From: Bradyrhizobium sp. AUGA SZCCT0158
GTDB lineage: Bacteria; Pseudomonadota; Alphaproteobacteria; Rhizobiales; Xanthobacteraceae
NCBI RefSeq assembly: GCF_018130065.1
Contig: NZ_JAFCME010000023.1
Location: 1-64,000 of the forward strand
Reading direction: 5' to 3'
DNA length: 64,000 bases
The position numbers and the translations under genes were made by a program. Positions 25,597-34,101 of the stretch are shown piece by piece. How positions within the stretch are numbered: position 1 is the stretch's first letter; the number at the start of each line of letters is the position of its first letter. The notes beneath the pieces were generated by a model. The model did not search any database. It was not told where the DNA came from and saw only the letters and a program-made list of their open reading frames with translations.

Positions 25597-26484
25597 ATGA
25601 CCCAGTTTGATGGCGAACTGTCGCCTCCGTTCGAGATCGTGGAGCCGGCCAGCTGGCGGGGGCCGATCATCTTCAATTCCCCGCATTCCGGCTCGGTCTA
25701 TCCGCTGGAATTCCTCAACGCGTCCCGGATCGATCTGGCAGCATTGCGCCGCTCCGAGGATTCGTTCATGGACGAACTGATCGCCGATTTGAGCGACCGC
25801 GGTTTTCCGACGGTGCGGGTCAATTTCCCGCGTTCCTATGTCGACGTGAACCGCGAGCCCTATGAGCTCGATCCGCGCATGTTTACCGGGCGGCTGCCGA
25901 GCTTTGCCAATACCCGCTCGATGCGGGTCGCCGGCGGTCTCGGCACCATCCCGCGCGTGGTCGGCGACGGTCAGGAGATTTACCGCGAGCGGCTCGATGT
26001 CGATGAGGCGCTGGGCCGGATCGAGGCGCTCTACAAGCCCTACCACCGCGCGTTGCGGCGGCTGATCAACAAGGCGCACCAGGCGTTCGGCACCGTGATC
26101 CTGGTGGATTGCCACTCGATGCCGTCGATCGGCGTATCGCGCGACGAGCCGCGGCGGCCCGATATCGTGATCGGCGACCGCTACGGCACCAGCTGCGCCG
26201 CGCTGCTGCCCGACGTCGTCGAGGACGTCATGAGCGGGCTCGGCTATTCGATCGGCCGCAACAAGCCCTATGCCGGCGGATTCATCACCGAGCATTACGG
26301 CAACCCGGCAAGCGGATTGCACACCGTGCAGCTCGAACTCAACCGCGCGATCTATATGGATGAACGCCGCCGCGAGCGCGCACCGCGCTTTGCGCAGGTG
26401 GCCGCCGATTTCGCCGTTCTGGCCGACGCGCTGGCCACCGTACCGCTCGGCGACCTCGGGCCGTTCCAGGCCGCGGCGGAGTAA
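25597..26484 (+). CDS. N-formylglutamate amidohydrolase
   Basis: A 295-residue protein of the N-formylglutamate amidohydrolase family. The hallmark FNSPHSGSVYP segment, then NFPRSYVDVNREPYELD, VDCHSMPS, and FITEHYGNPASGLHTVQLELNR (with metal-ligating His and Glu) are present. It hydrolyses N-formylglutamate or related N-formyl amides. No hut genes are nearby, so the link to histidine use is not proved here. Confidence 0.88.
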   Translation: MTQFDGELSPPFEIVEPASWRGPIIFNSPHSGSVYPLEFLNASRIDLAALRRSEDSFMDELIADLSDRGFPTVRVNFPRSYVDVNREPYELDPRMFTGRLPSFANTRSMRVAGGLGTIPRVVGDGQEIYRERLDVDEALGRIEALYKPYHRALRRLINKAHQAFGTVILVDCHSMPSIGVSRDEPRRPDIVIGDRYGTSCAALLPDVVEDVMSGLGYSIGRNKPYAGGFITEHYGNPASGLHTVQLELNRAIYMDERRRERAPRFAQVAADFAVLADALATVPLGDLGPFQAAAE

Positions 26485-26494
26485 GCATCTCTCT

Positions 26495-26600
26495 CGTCAT
26501 TCCGGGATGCGCCTCTTGGCGCAGACCCGGAATCCATTCGTCGACGTAACTTGCCGCCCGATAGATTCCGGGCTCGCGCTGCGCGCGCCCCGTAATGACG
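26495..26600. repeat. Palindromic intergenic repeat (GTCATTCCGGGATG family)
   Basis: CGTCATTCCGGGATG at the left is matched by CCCCGTAATGACG at the right, with inner GATTCCGGG/CCCGGAATC arms. It is the same family as 42322-42407. It follows the N-formylglutamate amidohydrolase gene. Confidence 0.8.
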
Positions 26601-26624
26601 AGAAAGAGAAACCGGCTCCAAAAG

Positions 26625-26656
26625 AAAAAAGGGCCGCTTGAATGAACAAGCGGCCC
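26625..26656 (-). terminator. Rho-independent terminator of the small RNA
   Basis: On the minus strand GGGCCGCTTG (26656-26647) pairs with CAAGCGGCCC (26640-26631), loop TTCATT, followed by TTTTTT (26630-26625). Strong stem and T-run. It sits at the 3' end of the small RNA and does not belong to an obvious protein gene on that strand. Confidence 0.9.
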
Positions 26657-26712
26657 AAGTCTAGGGAGGAAACGCCCAAGGAGGGCAGCGATAGGGCGAG
26701 GCCCTACCGCAC
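26625..26712 (-). ncRNA. Predicted trans-acting small RNA with two anti-Shine-Dalgarno segments
   Basis: No gene is read on the minus strand here, but a promoter, three hairpins and a terminator line up. Predicted start at ~26712 (a G). Stem 1 is TAGGGC/GCCCTA. Stem 2 is GCCC-TCCTT-GGGC (26686-26674) with the anti-SD TCCTT in its loop. Then single-stranded GTTTCCTCCCTAGACTT (anti-SD CCTCCC), then the terminator hairpin. This layout (short RNA, anti-SD loops, G+C-rich terminator) is that of alphaproteobacterial trans-acting small RNAs such as the alpha-r14/alpha-r15 type. Which family it belongs to is not known. About 88 bases. Confidence 0.65.
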
Positions 26713-26718
26713 CGCAAC

Positions 26719-26747
26719 AATATGCGGCCGCGCTGCACAAAACGCAA
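26719..26747 (-). promoter_or_regulatory. Promoter of the predicted small RNA
   Basis: On the minus strand TTGCGT (-35, 26747-26742) lies 17 bases before CATATT (-10, 26724-26719). Spacing and bases fit a housekeeping-sigma promoter, and the start falls at ~26712. Confidence 0.6.
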
Positions 26748-27104
26748 GTCCTTTCGAAACTTTGCCAGCGTAATCCCGGCGAGGCTGGCCGTTATGCAAC
26801 AGGTCAGTTAAATACAATTTTTACTTTAATATTCAATGGCTTGCGAGGAGGATTCCGTGGGAACCCGGTGTTACGGAGCGGCCACAATTCACAAATCTCG
26901 ATGTTGTGAATAGCCGTGTCACCAAAAATGCATGCCTAAACGAAGCCGATTCGAAACCCCAAGGGGGACCCTGAGTCGGATGAAGAGGGGCCCTTAGTCG
27001 GATGAGATGGGAATAACATTCCGTTAATCGTGCGCCCATCGCAGGATTGAGCTAGGCAAGAACGGGAACGCTTGAACATCCCTCCGCCCTTTCAAGGAAC
27101 TGCC
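26748..27104. other. AT-richer intergenic stretch before hisN
   Basis: Apart from a strong AT-rich run (26807-26840), I see no gene. Short direct repeats of AGTCGGATGA occur near 26974 and 26998. It holds whatever controls hisN and the small RNA. Confidence 0.4.
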
Positions 27105-27884
27105 GTGACGGTCATCGATTTCACAGCCTTTATCGGCCGCCTTGCGACCGCCTCCGGCGAAACCATTCTGCCATTCTTTCGGACCTCGCTTTCGATCGAC
27201 AACAAGAGCGCCAAGGATTTCGATCCCGTCACCGAGGCCGACCGCGCCGCCGAGGCTGTCATGCGCCGGCTGATCAAGGGCAACTTTCCCCAGCACGGCA
27301 TCGTCGGCGAGGAATTCGGCAACGAGCAGGAAAACGCCGAATATGTCTGGGTGCTCGATCCGATCGACGGCACCAAATCCTTCATCGCGGGATTCCCGAT
27401 CTGGGGCACGCTGATCGCGCTGATGCACCGGGGCACACCGGTGTTCGGGATGATGCACCAGCCTTATATCGGCGAGCGTTTTTCCGGCGACAGCGGCTCG
27501 GCGCATTATTCCGGCCCTTCCGGCGAGCGGAAGCTTTCCGTGCGGCGCTGCGCCTCGCTGAAGGATGCGACCTCCTACACCACCAGCCCGCTGCTGATGA
27601 ACGCCGCCGACCGGGCCGCCTTCGGCCGCGTCGAAGAGGCGGTGAAGCTGACGCGCTATGGCGGCGATTGCTATTCCTATTGCATGCTGGCGGCCGGTCA
27701 TCTCGACCTCGTGGTCGAGACCGAGCTGAAACCCTATGACATCGCCGCCTTGATCCCGATCATCACCGGCGCCGGCGGCATCGTCACCACCTGGGACGGC
27801 AAGCCCGCCCAAAGCGGCGGCCGCATCATCGCCGCCGGCGACGCCCGCGTGCACGAAGCGGCGATGAAACTACTCAACAGCTAG
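27105..27884 (+). CDS. hisN: Histidinol-phosphatase, inositol monophosphatase type (HisN)
   Basis: A 259-residue enzyme. GTG 27105 has AAGGA upstream; a TTG at 27072 is less likely. Metal-binding motifs of the inositol monophosphatase fold are seen: GIVGEEFG, WVLDPIDGTKSFIAGFP, and the late ELKPYDIAALIPIITGAGG. The sequence follows HisN of actino- and alphaproteobacteria, which removes phosphate from histidinol phosphate. No other his genes lie here, as is usual for hisN. Confidence 0.85.
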   Translation: MTVIDFTAFIGRLATASGETILPFFRTSLSIDNKSAKDFDPVTEADRAAEAVMRRLIKGNFPQHGIVGEEFGNEQENAEYVWVLDPIDGTKSFIAGFPIWGTLIALMHRGTPVFGMMHQPYIGERFSGDSGSAHYSGPSGERKLSVRRCASLKDATSYTTSPLLMNAADRAAFGRVEEAVKLTRYGGDCYSYCMLAAGHLDLVVETELKPYDIAALIPIITGAGGIVTTWDGKPAQSGGRIIAAGDARVHEAAMKLLNS

Positions 27885-27909
27885 CGCATTCTTTTTAAAG
27901 ACGATCTTC

Positions 27910-28002
27910 GGGCAAACACTTGGTGTTGCCCCCCGGAGTACCGGTTCCACCCCGCATCGAGTGCGGGGCGAGCCCCGCAACACGTGCGGGGCAGGCTTTT
28001 TT
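27910..28002 (+). terminator. Three tandem hairpins ending hisN
   Basis: GGGCAAACAC/GTGTTGCCC (27910-27931), CCCCGCAT/GTGCGGGG (~27951-27968) and GCCCCGCA/TGCGGGGC (27972-27992) come in a row; the last is followed by GGCTTTTTT (27995-28002). The final one is a good Rho-independent terminator. Confidence 0.8.
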
Positions 28003-28057
28003 CCTCGGGACAAACGGTTTGGCCGGCGATCGTGCTCCAGGCCACGGAAGGCACCGC

Positions 28058-28585
28058 ATGGACGCACTGCTGATCGTGGACATGCAGGTCGGGCTGCGGA
28101 GCGGCGATCCCAAGCACGATCTGCCAGGGGTCATCGACCGCATCAACCGGCTCGCCGCCAGCGTGCGCGCGCAGTCCGGCATGGTCATCTTCATTCAGCA
28201 CTGCGGCGATGCCGGTGACGATTTCGAACCGCAATCGCCGGGTTGGGCGCTGCTTCCCGAACTCATCAGGGATCCGGCCGATGTCGTCGTTCAGAAGAGC
28301 ATGAACGACCCCTTCGCCGGCGCCGAGTTGCAAGCCCGCCTCGGCAGGATCGCACCCGACCGCGTGCTGGTGACCGGCTGGGCCACCGATCTGTGCGTCG
28401 ATGCGACCGTCCGATCCGCCGTCTCGAACCAGCACAACGTCGTCGTAGTGACCGATGCCCACACCTTGAGCGACCGCCCCCACCTCGATGCGGTCAGCGT
28501 CATGCGGCATCATCATTGGGTCTGGTGCAATCTCATTTCCCAAAAACCCGTCCGCCTCGCGGCCACCGACGAACTCGTGCCTTGA
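28058..28585 (+). CDS. Isochorismatase-like cysteine hydrolase
   Basis: A 175-residue protein; ATG 28058 follows GGAAGG. The catalytic triad of the family is visible: Asp in LIVDMQVG, Lys in VVQKSMNDPF, and Cys in WATDLCVDATVRSA, plus the usual VSVMRHHHWVW close. These hydrolases act on amides or isochorismate-like ethers. The substrate is unknown. It follows hisN's terminators, and it ends 88 bases before the Bug-type binding protein gene, possibly co-transcribed. Confidence 0.87.
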   Translation: MDALLIVDMQVGLRSGDPKHDLPGVIDRINRLAASVRAQSGMVIFIQHCGDAGDDFEPQSPGWALLPELIRDPADVVVQKSMNDPFAGAELQARLGRIAPDRVLVTGWATDLCVDATVRSAVSNQHNVVVVTDAHTLSDRPHLDAVSVMRHHHWVWCNLISQKPVRLAATDELVP

Positions 28586-28673
28586 CCAAGCGATGACGTA
28601 ACCCGGGGTACAAAAAATCTGCTATAAGCCGCGACGCGACAGACGCTTTAGACATCTGCGCAGGGAGGCTTGC

Positions 28674-29642
28674 ATGAGGATTTGGGGCGCGCTGGCGACC
28701 GGATTGTCGCTGCTGCTATTGCCGGCCGCGGGCTCAGCACAGGATTTTCCAACCAAACCAATCAAACTGATCGTGCCGTTCCCACCCGGCGGGCCGAACG
28801 ACATCATCGCCCGCGTGGTCGGCCAGCGCATGTCGGAACTGGTCAAGCAGCCGATCGTGATTGAAAATCGCAGCGGACAGGCCGGAGTGCTGGGCACCGA
28901 CGCGGTCGCGAAAGCTGCGCCCGACGGCTACACCATCGCCATCACCAGCGCGAGTTCGCTCGTCATCAACCCGTCGCTGGAGAAAATGCCCTACGACGTG
29001 CGAAAGGACCTCGCACCGGTCACGCTTGTTGTGACCGTGCCGGAAATGCTGGTCGTGGCCAGCAACGTTCCGGCCAACAACATGGCCGAACTGATCGCCC
29101 TCGCCAAGGCGCAGCCCGGCAAGCTCAATTTTGCCTCCGCCGGCGTCGGCGGCCTGCCGCATCTGGCCGGCGAACTGTTCAAGCTGACCGCAAAACTCGA
29201 CATCGTGCATGTGCCGTATCGCGGCGCCGCGCCCGCCATCAACGACCTGCTCGGCCAGCAGGTGCAGATGACGTTCCTCGACCTGCCGGTGATCCTGCCG
29301 CATATCAAGGCGGGCTCCCTGAAGCCAATTGCATTGGGCGCCCCCACCCGCGCCCCGACCGCGCCCGACGTGCCGACCACGGCGGAAGTCGGCATGCCCG
29401 ATCTGTTGATCGAGAACTGGTACGGCATGATCGCGCCGGGCGGCACGCCCGAGAAGATCATCACTGAGCTGAACCGCATCGCCAACGAGGCGATGGCCGA
29501 TCCGAGCGTCAAGGCAAAACTCGCCGATCAGGGCCTCACGGTTGCCGGCGACAGCCCGGAACATTTCCGCGGCTTCATCGACTCTGAAATCAAGAAGTGG
29601 TCGAAGGTGATCAAGGAGGCCGGACTGGAGACGGCGAAGTAA
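28674..29642 (+). CDS. Bug/TctC-type periplasmic solute-binding protein
   Basis: A 322-residue exported protein with a signal peptide (WGALATGLSLLLLPAAGSAQ). The mature part follows the tripartite tricarboxylate transporter receptor pattern: KPIKLIVPFPPGGPNDIIAR, RSGQAGVLGTDAVAKAAPDG, then HVPYRGAAPAINDLLGQQVQ. No TctA/TctB membrane subunits follow, so it is an orphan receptor, common in Bradyrhizobium. It may bind a small carboxylate. Confidence 0.9.
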   Translation: MRIWGALATGLSLLLLPAAGSAQDFPTKPIKLIVPFPPGGPNDIIARVVGQRMSELVKQPIVIENRSGQAGVLGTDAVAKAAPDGYTIAITSASSLVINPSLEKMPYDVRKDLAPVTLVVTVPEMLVVASNVPANNMAELIALAKAQPGKLNFASAGVGGLPHLAGELFKLTAKLDIVHVPYRGAAPAINDLLGQQVQMTFLDLPVILPHIKAGSLKPIALGAPTRAPTAPDVPTTAEVGMPDLLIENWYGMIAPGGTPEKIITELNRIANEAMADPSVKAKLADQGLTVAGDSPEHFRGFIDSEIKKWSKVIKEAGLETAK

Positions 29643-29787
29643 TTCTCTCCAGGCGTAATTCTCTTCAAGAACGGCGCTGTGCTCACGCCTTGCTGCCGCT
29701 CTCGTTTCTGCGCGGGGGGCAGAAAAAAGACGCCGCAACGAAATCTTTCTGGCATCTCCGCCAACACCAGGCGCTACTAGCGGCGAG

Positions 29788-30012
29788 TCATTGCGCGCGG
29801 GCCAGACACCTGCCCACCTGCTGCTCGCAGTAGCGCATGCATTTGTTCTGATGTCCTCGCCAGTCACCGCCCCCGCCAGTGGGGTTGGCACATCTGCCAA
29901 CGCAATTTGCCGCTCGGTCCTCGCACCGCAAGGGTGAAACTGCTTCTGCCCGTGCATTGAGGAGCATTCCGGTGCCGATGAAGGTGATGGCAAAGAAAAG
30001 GTGCCGTATCAT
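29788..30012 (-). CDS. Tiny exported protein with mirrored twin CX3C cysteine pattern
   Basis: A 74-residue protein; ATG 30012 follows AGGAGGTCAC, an ideal ribosome site. A signal peptide (IRHLFFAITFIGTGMLLNA) precedes six cysteines at 30, 37, 41, 58, 62 and 69. Their spacing is C-x6-C-x3-C-x16-C-x3-C-x6-C, exactly mirrored around the centre. This would fit a helical hairpin held by two or three disulfide bonds, similar in spacing to twin CX3C proteins. A Gly-rich turn (GGGG) lies at the middle. Function unknown. Confidence 0.8.
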   Translation of the reverse strand: MIRHLFFAITFIGTGMLLNARAEAVSPLRCEDRAANCVGRCANPTGGGGDWRGHQNKCMRYCEQQVGRCLARAQ

Positions 30013-30216
30013 GTGACCTCCTGAGAAAAGCATGAGACGCTCGCCAGCCTACTCCTTTCGGGAATGTCGTCTATTGGCCTTTGCGGCATTCCCGCTGCAA
30101 TGCGGAATTTGGCGTCGTCCGCTTTCGGCGTGCGACAGCAACGCGCGGACAGTGCTTGGTGCTTTTGCCGTATGGTTCAGTATTCTGACCTCCAAACCGA
30201 ATGTCGAGGACGCGCC

Positions 30217-31932
30217 ATGGTGTCGCAAAGGATCGGCGGGCTGGACTCCAAGGTGGACTCCAAGGCGCGCCTGGCATCGGACCCGATCGAATCCACGCCC
30301 GAATCCACACCGCTGGTGCGTACGTTTCACCAGATCCTGCTCTGGCCGCTTCAACTGCTGCCGCTGAAGGAAGGCTCGCAGATCCATCATCACTGGGAGC
30401 TGCTCGAGAAGGATGCCGGCCGGATCTGGAAGGAAGTGGATGACGAATTCTGCGCCGATCCCGACGCCTTCCAGGAACGGCACTATCGCGAGTTCGTGAC
30501 GTTCCTGCCCTATGTGCAGCGTCTGCTCTACGGCGAAGGCGCCAAGCGCCGCTCCATGGCCGCCTACGGCGAATCCCCGATAAAAGCCTACCGCCGGACG
30601 GACGTGGCAGCGGTGAGGATACTCTTCCCCGAACGGGACGCACCTGTTGTGTTCGACGTCCGGCACGTCGATCTCTACTTTTTCTATGACGTCGACCTTG
30701 TCATTCTTGCCGTCGAAGTATCCGGCTCCGACGTGCCGCTCGACGTGGTGCAGGACTCGCTGCACCGGTTCGGCCGCGCCTATCCCGCGGGCTGGACCGC
30801 AGAGGGAGACGGCATCAACTGCCCCCGCAAGGTGGAATGGCTGGCGGCAGACGGGCGCGTGCTCGCGGTGTCGGACTACGAGGACAGAAAACAGTATCTG
30901 GCATCGGTGTGTCGCGAGCGGGCGCCGCCGCTCGCGGCGCACTGGCAATATTTGCTCAACCCGATGGCGGCCCATCACTCCGATCAGGCGGGCGCGCTGC
31001 GGTTCCGCCAACTCGAATATTACCGCATGCCGTTGATGGCTTATCTCGCCGTCGAACATCCGGAGCAACTGACGCGGGCAGACTTTGCCCGGCTGGCCTA
31101 CGCGAACGCGCCCGGCGACCGGCATGCGCTGCCCTACTCCGAGAAATATCTGGCGAGCTTCGAAGAAAACCATTGCTACGACAGGTACTATGACGAAACG
31201 CAAGCCGACGCCCGGCTGCGCACACGCGTGATGTGTTGCGATCACGCGTTCCTCATCGTCGGCGACGCCGCGAGGCCCGTATTCCTGGATGCGGAGCGCG
31301 GCGTTCTTGGCCAGTTCCGTCATCAGTTCTTTCTGCTGGCGCTGATCGCGCACATGCACAAGGGCGCCTTGCTGATGATGTCCGACCGCCTGGTGCACGC
31401 TGTGACGCGCCTCAATATCGAGCAGCAGGAAACCGTGCGACGATTCCGCGCCGAGATCAGGGGCCTACTCGAAATATTCCTTCGCTTCACCCACCGCTAC
31501 TGGTTTCACGACGTATCGGAGCACGTGCAGACGCGCGAGGTGTTCCATGCCCTGGTCAAACACCTCGGCACCGACCGCCTGTACGTCGATATTCGCGAAG
31601 AGCTGAAGGATATGGGCGCCTATCTCGACAGCGATCTGCTGCGTCGCCAGTCGAACATCTTCCTCAGGCTGACCGTCGTGACCATGATCGGCCTGATCGG
31701 CACCACCACGACGGGCTTCCTCGGCATGAGCAGCCTGATCGCCGCAACCGACCATCATCTCGCGGCGAAGACAATTTACGTAGCCGTAACGGCAACCGCT
31801 TTCGCCGCGCTCACGCTCTATACGCTGGCAAAGTCGCAGCGCATTGCCGGTTTCCTCGATGCGCTGACCAACGAACGATTGCCGCTGCGAACGAAGGCCG
31901 ACGCATTGCTGGATATCTGGCGCAAGAAGTGA
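30217..31932 (+). CDS. Large CorA-like membrane protein with divergent pore motif
   Basis: About 571 residues from ATG 30217 (GAGGA upstream; upstream residues are shadow). The body is a long soluble region (alpha/beta then helices), and only the end has two membrane helices: FLRLTVVTMIGLIGTTTTGF then LGMSSLIAA, and YVAVTATAFAALTLYTLA. Two C-terminal helices with a GMS triplet at the end of the first recall CorA family GMN pores, but the GMN is changed to GMS. It is convergent with a real CorA 97 bases away. It may be a divergent metal channel or a regulator; unproven. Confidence 0.6.
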   Translation: MVSQRIGGLDSKVDSKARLASDPIESTPESTPLVRTFHQILLWPLQLLPLKEGSQIHHHWELLEKDAGRIWKEVDDEFCADPDAFQERHYREFVTFLPYVQRLLYGEGAKRRSMAAYGESPIKAYRRTDVAAVRILFPERDAPVVFDVRHVDLYFFYDVDLVILAVEVSGSDVPLDVVQDSLHRFGRAYPAGWTAEGDGINCPRKVEWLAADGRVLAVSDYEDRKQYLASVCRERAPPLAAHWQYLLNPMAAHHSDQAGALRFRQLEYYRMPLMAYLAVEHPEQLTRADFARLAYANAPGDRHALPYSEKYLASFEENHCYDRYYDETQADARLRTRVMCCDHAFLIVGDAARPVFLDAERGVLGQFRHQFFLLALIAHMHKGALLMMSDRLVHAVTRLNIEQQETVRRFRAEIRGLLEIFLRFTHRYWFHDVSEHVQTREVFHALVKHLGTDRLYVDIREELKDMGAYLDSDLLRRQSNIFLRLTVVTMIGLIGTTTTGFLGMSSLIAATDHHLAAKTIYVAVTATAFAALTLYTLAKSQRIAGFLDALTNERLPLRTKADALLDIWRKK

Positions 31933-32029
31933 TGACTTATTGCCGCTTTTGGCGGGATAGCGGACATTCGGCCGCCGCGTGATCTATCATTGCCCCCAAC
32001 TCGGTCATGCGGCGAACCACATACTCGTA

Positions 32030-32995
32030 TCAGAGCCATCGAGCGCATTTGAAACGCACATAAAGCACCGCGCAAAGCAGGGCGATAATTCCGACCACGA
32101 CAAAGTAGCCGTACTGCGTCTTCAACTCGGGCATGTTTTCGAAATTCATGCCGTAGATTCCGGCGATCGCGGTGGGCACGGCCAGGATCGCGGCCCACGC
32201 GGCCAGCTGCCGCGTAATCGCGCTCTGACGTTGCTGCTCCAATAGATTGCTCACTTCGAAGACCGAGGTCAGCACGTCTCGCAACGAGTTCACCATCGCC
32301 TCGACGCGCCGCACGTGGTCCAGGACGTCTTGAAAATAGGGCCGGGCGTTGGCATCGAGGCACGGTGTCTCAAGGTGGACGAGCCGGCCGCAGACCTCCA
32401 TCATGGGGCCGATAATTCGCTGAAAGCGGATCAGTTCCTGACGCAGCCCGAACAGCCGTTTGACGTCTGCGCGACTGAGGAAGCTGTCAAGCGCGCTTTG
32501 CTCCATCTTGAGAACGTGTTCCTCGATCGTCTCGACCACCGGCAGGTATCCATCAACGATGAAGTCGAGGATGGCGTGCAGGACATAATCCGGACCATGT
32601 CTCAGCAAGCTGGGAGCCGCTTCGAGTTGGGCGCGCAGTTCGCTGTGCGCCCGCGCCGAGCCATGCCGAACCGTAATGATAAAATTCTTTCCGACAAAGA
32701 TCGCTGTTTCGCCATAGGCGATGTGATCCTGCTCAAGATGAGCCGTGCGCGTCATGACAAACAGCTGGTCACCGTAGACGTCAACTTTCGGCAGTTGGTT
32801 TGCCTTGAACGCGTCCTCGATCGCGAGCGGATGAAGCCCGTAGTTCTTCTCGAGTTGCTCAAGCTCTCGTTTCGAAGGCTCGAACAACCCGATCCAGACA
32901 AACTCGGACTTGCCCTTGCAATCGATGGGCTCGTCCAGCGAAACGGCCCTTGCACTCTTGCCGTTGCGATACAGGTGGGCAGCCACGACGCTCAC
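32030..32995 (-). CDS. corA: CorA family magnesium/cobalt transporter
   Basis: A 321-residue protein. The two C-terminal helices flank the pore signature GIYGMNFENMPEL (GMN present), and the long cytoplasmic N-terminal part with a coiled helix (VRRVEAMVNSLRDVLTSVFE) fits the CorA funnel. It transports Mg2+ or other divalent cations across the inner membrane as a pentamer. The stop lies 97 bases from the convergent CorA-like gene. Confidence 0.92.
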   Translation of the reverse strand: MSVVAAHLYRNGKSARAVSLDEPIDCKGKSEFVWIGLFEPSKRELEQLEKNYGLHPLAIEDAFKANQLPKVDVYGDQLFVMTRTAHLEQDHIAYGETAIFVGKNFIITVRHGSARAHSELRAQLEAAPSLLRHGPDYVLHAILDFIVDGYLPVVETIEEHVLKMEQSALDSFLSRADVKRLFGLRQELIRFQRIIGPMMEVCGRLVHLETPCLDANARPYFQDVLDHVRRVEAMVNSLRDVLTSVFEVSNLLEQQRQSAITRQLAAWAAILAVPTAIAGIYGMNFENMPELKTQYGYFVVVGIIALLCAVLYVRFKCARWL

Positions 32996-33016
32996 AACGA
33001 ACTTCCTCCGGACGAC

Positions 33017-33868
33017 CTATTCAGCGGGGCTTCCAGCCCGTGCATGTTGACGATCTAGCACCAGGGCCAAAACACTCGCAACGATGTTGACGAGCGTATC
33101 CGGCGCCGAAGGACGTTCATCCGGGTCGAACGCTAGTCCAATGACGGCATTCGGGCCTCCGGCCGTCTTTACGGGCCAAAAGTCGAAGCGCGACGCCAGA
33201 TTCGGATAGACTTCGCAACGCTGGACAGTTCCCGTCGACAGCGATGATCGCGCCGCATTCAGTTCGGCCTCCTGGGGTTCCACGTCGCCGGCTGCCTTGA
33301 GGGAAACGACCCTGTCCCGGTAACAAGCATCACGACAGCGGGAACCTGGAAGATCGCTTCAAGGGCCTGGGAAGTGATCGAGACGATCGCGTTGGTATCG
33401 TCGGCCGCGACGACGTCACGGCTATAGTTTTGCAGCGCCGTCGCCTGCCTTCTTAACGAGGCCGCCTCGATCGCCCTCCGGCCAGAGGTGAAGGCAACGC
33501 CACTCGCAATGAGGCCGACCACCGAACAGCAGCCCGATCGCCCAGATGTTTGCCACATCGTCGACGGCGAGTGAGTAGCGAGGATCAATGAAGAAGAAAT
33601 TGAAAGCAAGGGCGCCAAGGATCGCCGAACAGAGAGCCGGTCCGAGGCCGAGGCTAACGCCCGCGATGATCACCGGTACGACGAATACGAGCGACAAATT
33701 GGGGATCGCGATCTTGCTGTCCACACCGATCGCGACGACCGTCGCGAGGGCGATCATTGCGATTGCAGCAAGGTATCGCATCACCGGCGATGTTATCGGG
33801 CCTAGGAGGCTATCGGTATCGGACGCAGGTGCAACGTCCAACGGCAGCTTCGATTCAATATCGACCAT
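33017..33868 (-). pseudogene. Frameshifted KdpD-like sensor remnant (DUF4118 plus GAF)
   Basis: Three frames are needed to read one protein. Frame 1 from ATG 33868 (MVDIESKLPLDVAPASDTDS) holds a DUF4118 four-helix region. Near 33520 an extra G (TTCGGTGGTC instead of TTCGTGGTC) shifts to a second frame (VVGLIASGVAFTSGRRAIEA), which reads into a GAF-like part. Near 33312 a lost base moves to a third frame (YRDRVVSLKAAGDVEPQEAE), ending at LDRQHARAGSPAE. There is no histidine kinase domain after it. It is a decayed gene or one with sequencing errors; it most resembles the sensor part of KdpD, and no kdp genes are near. Confidence 0.65.
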
Positions 33869-34101
33869 CGCTTCAACTCCTGGCTGGGACGCAGGGCCAC
33901 ACGAACAAAGAGCGCCAGCAGTACGGCGAGGCGCACTCTCCATTCCGCTCGGTAGTGACTTCCGACAGCACGATAGAGATTGGTCCGTTGGCATATAAAG
34001 TCGATATGACAAAGCTGCGCGCGATATAGGAATCTCATAAGCGCTGATGGCCGCTGTTCGCCGTCGGGCTGCTGGAATGTCGCCGATTGGCGAGGAGGCC
34101 C

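Noticed and set aside
26855..26885. GGAAC as a possible EcfG (general stress) promoter
   Set aside because: No CGTT at 16-17 bases after it, so the match is only half a promoter.
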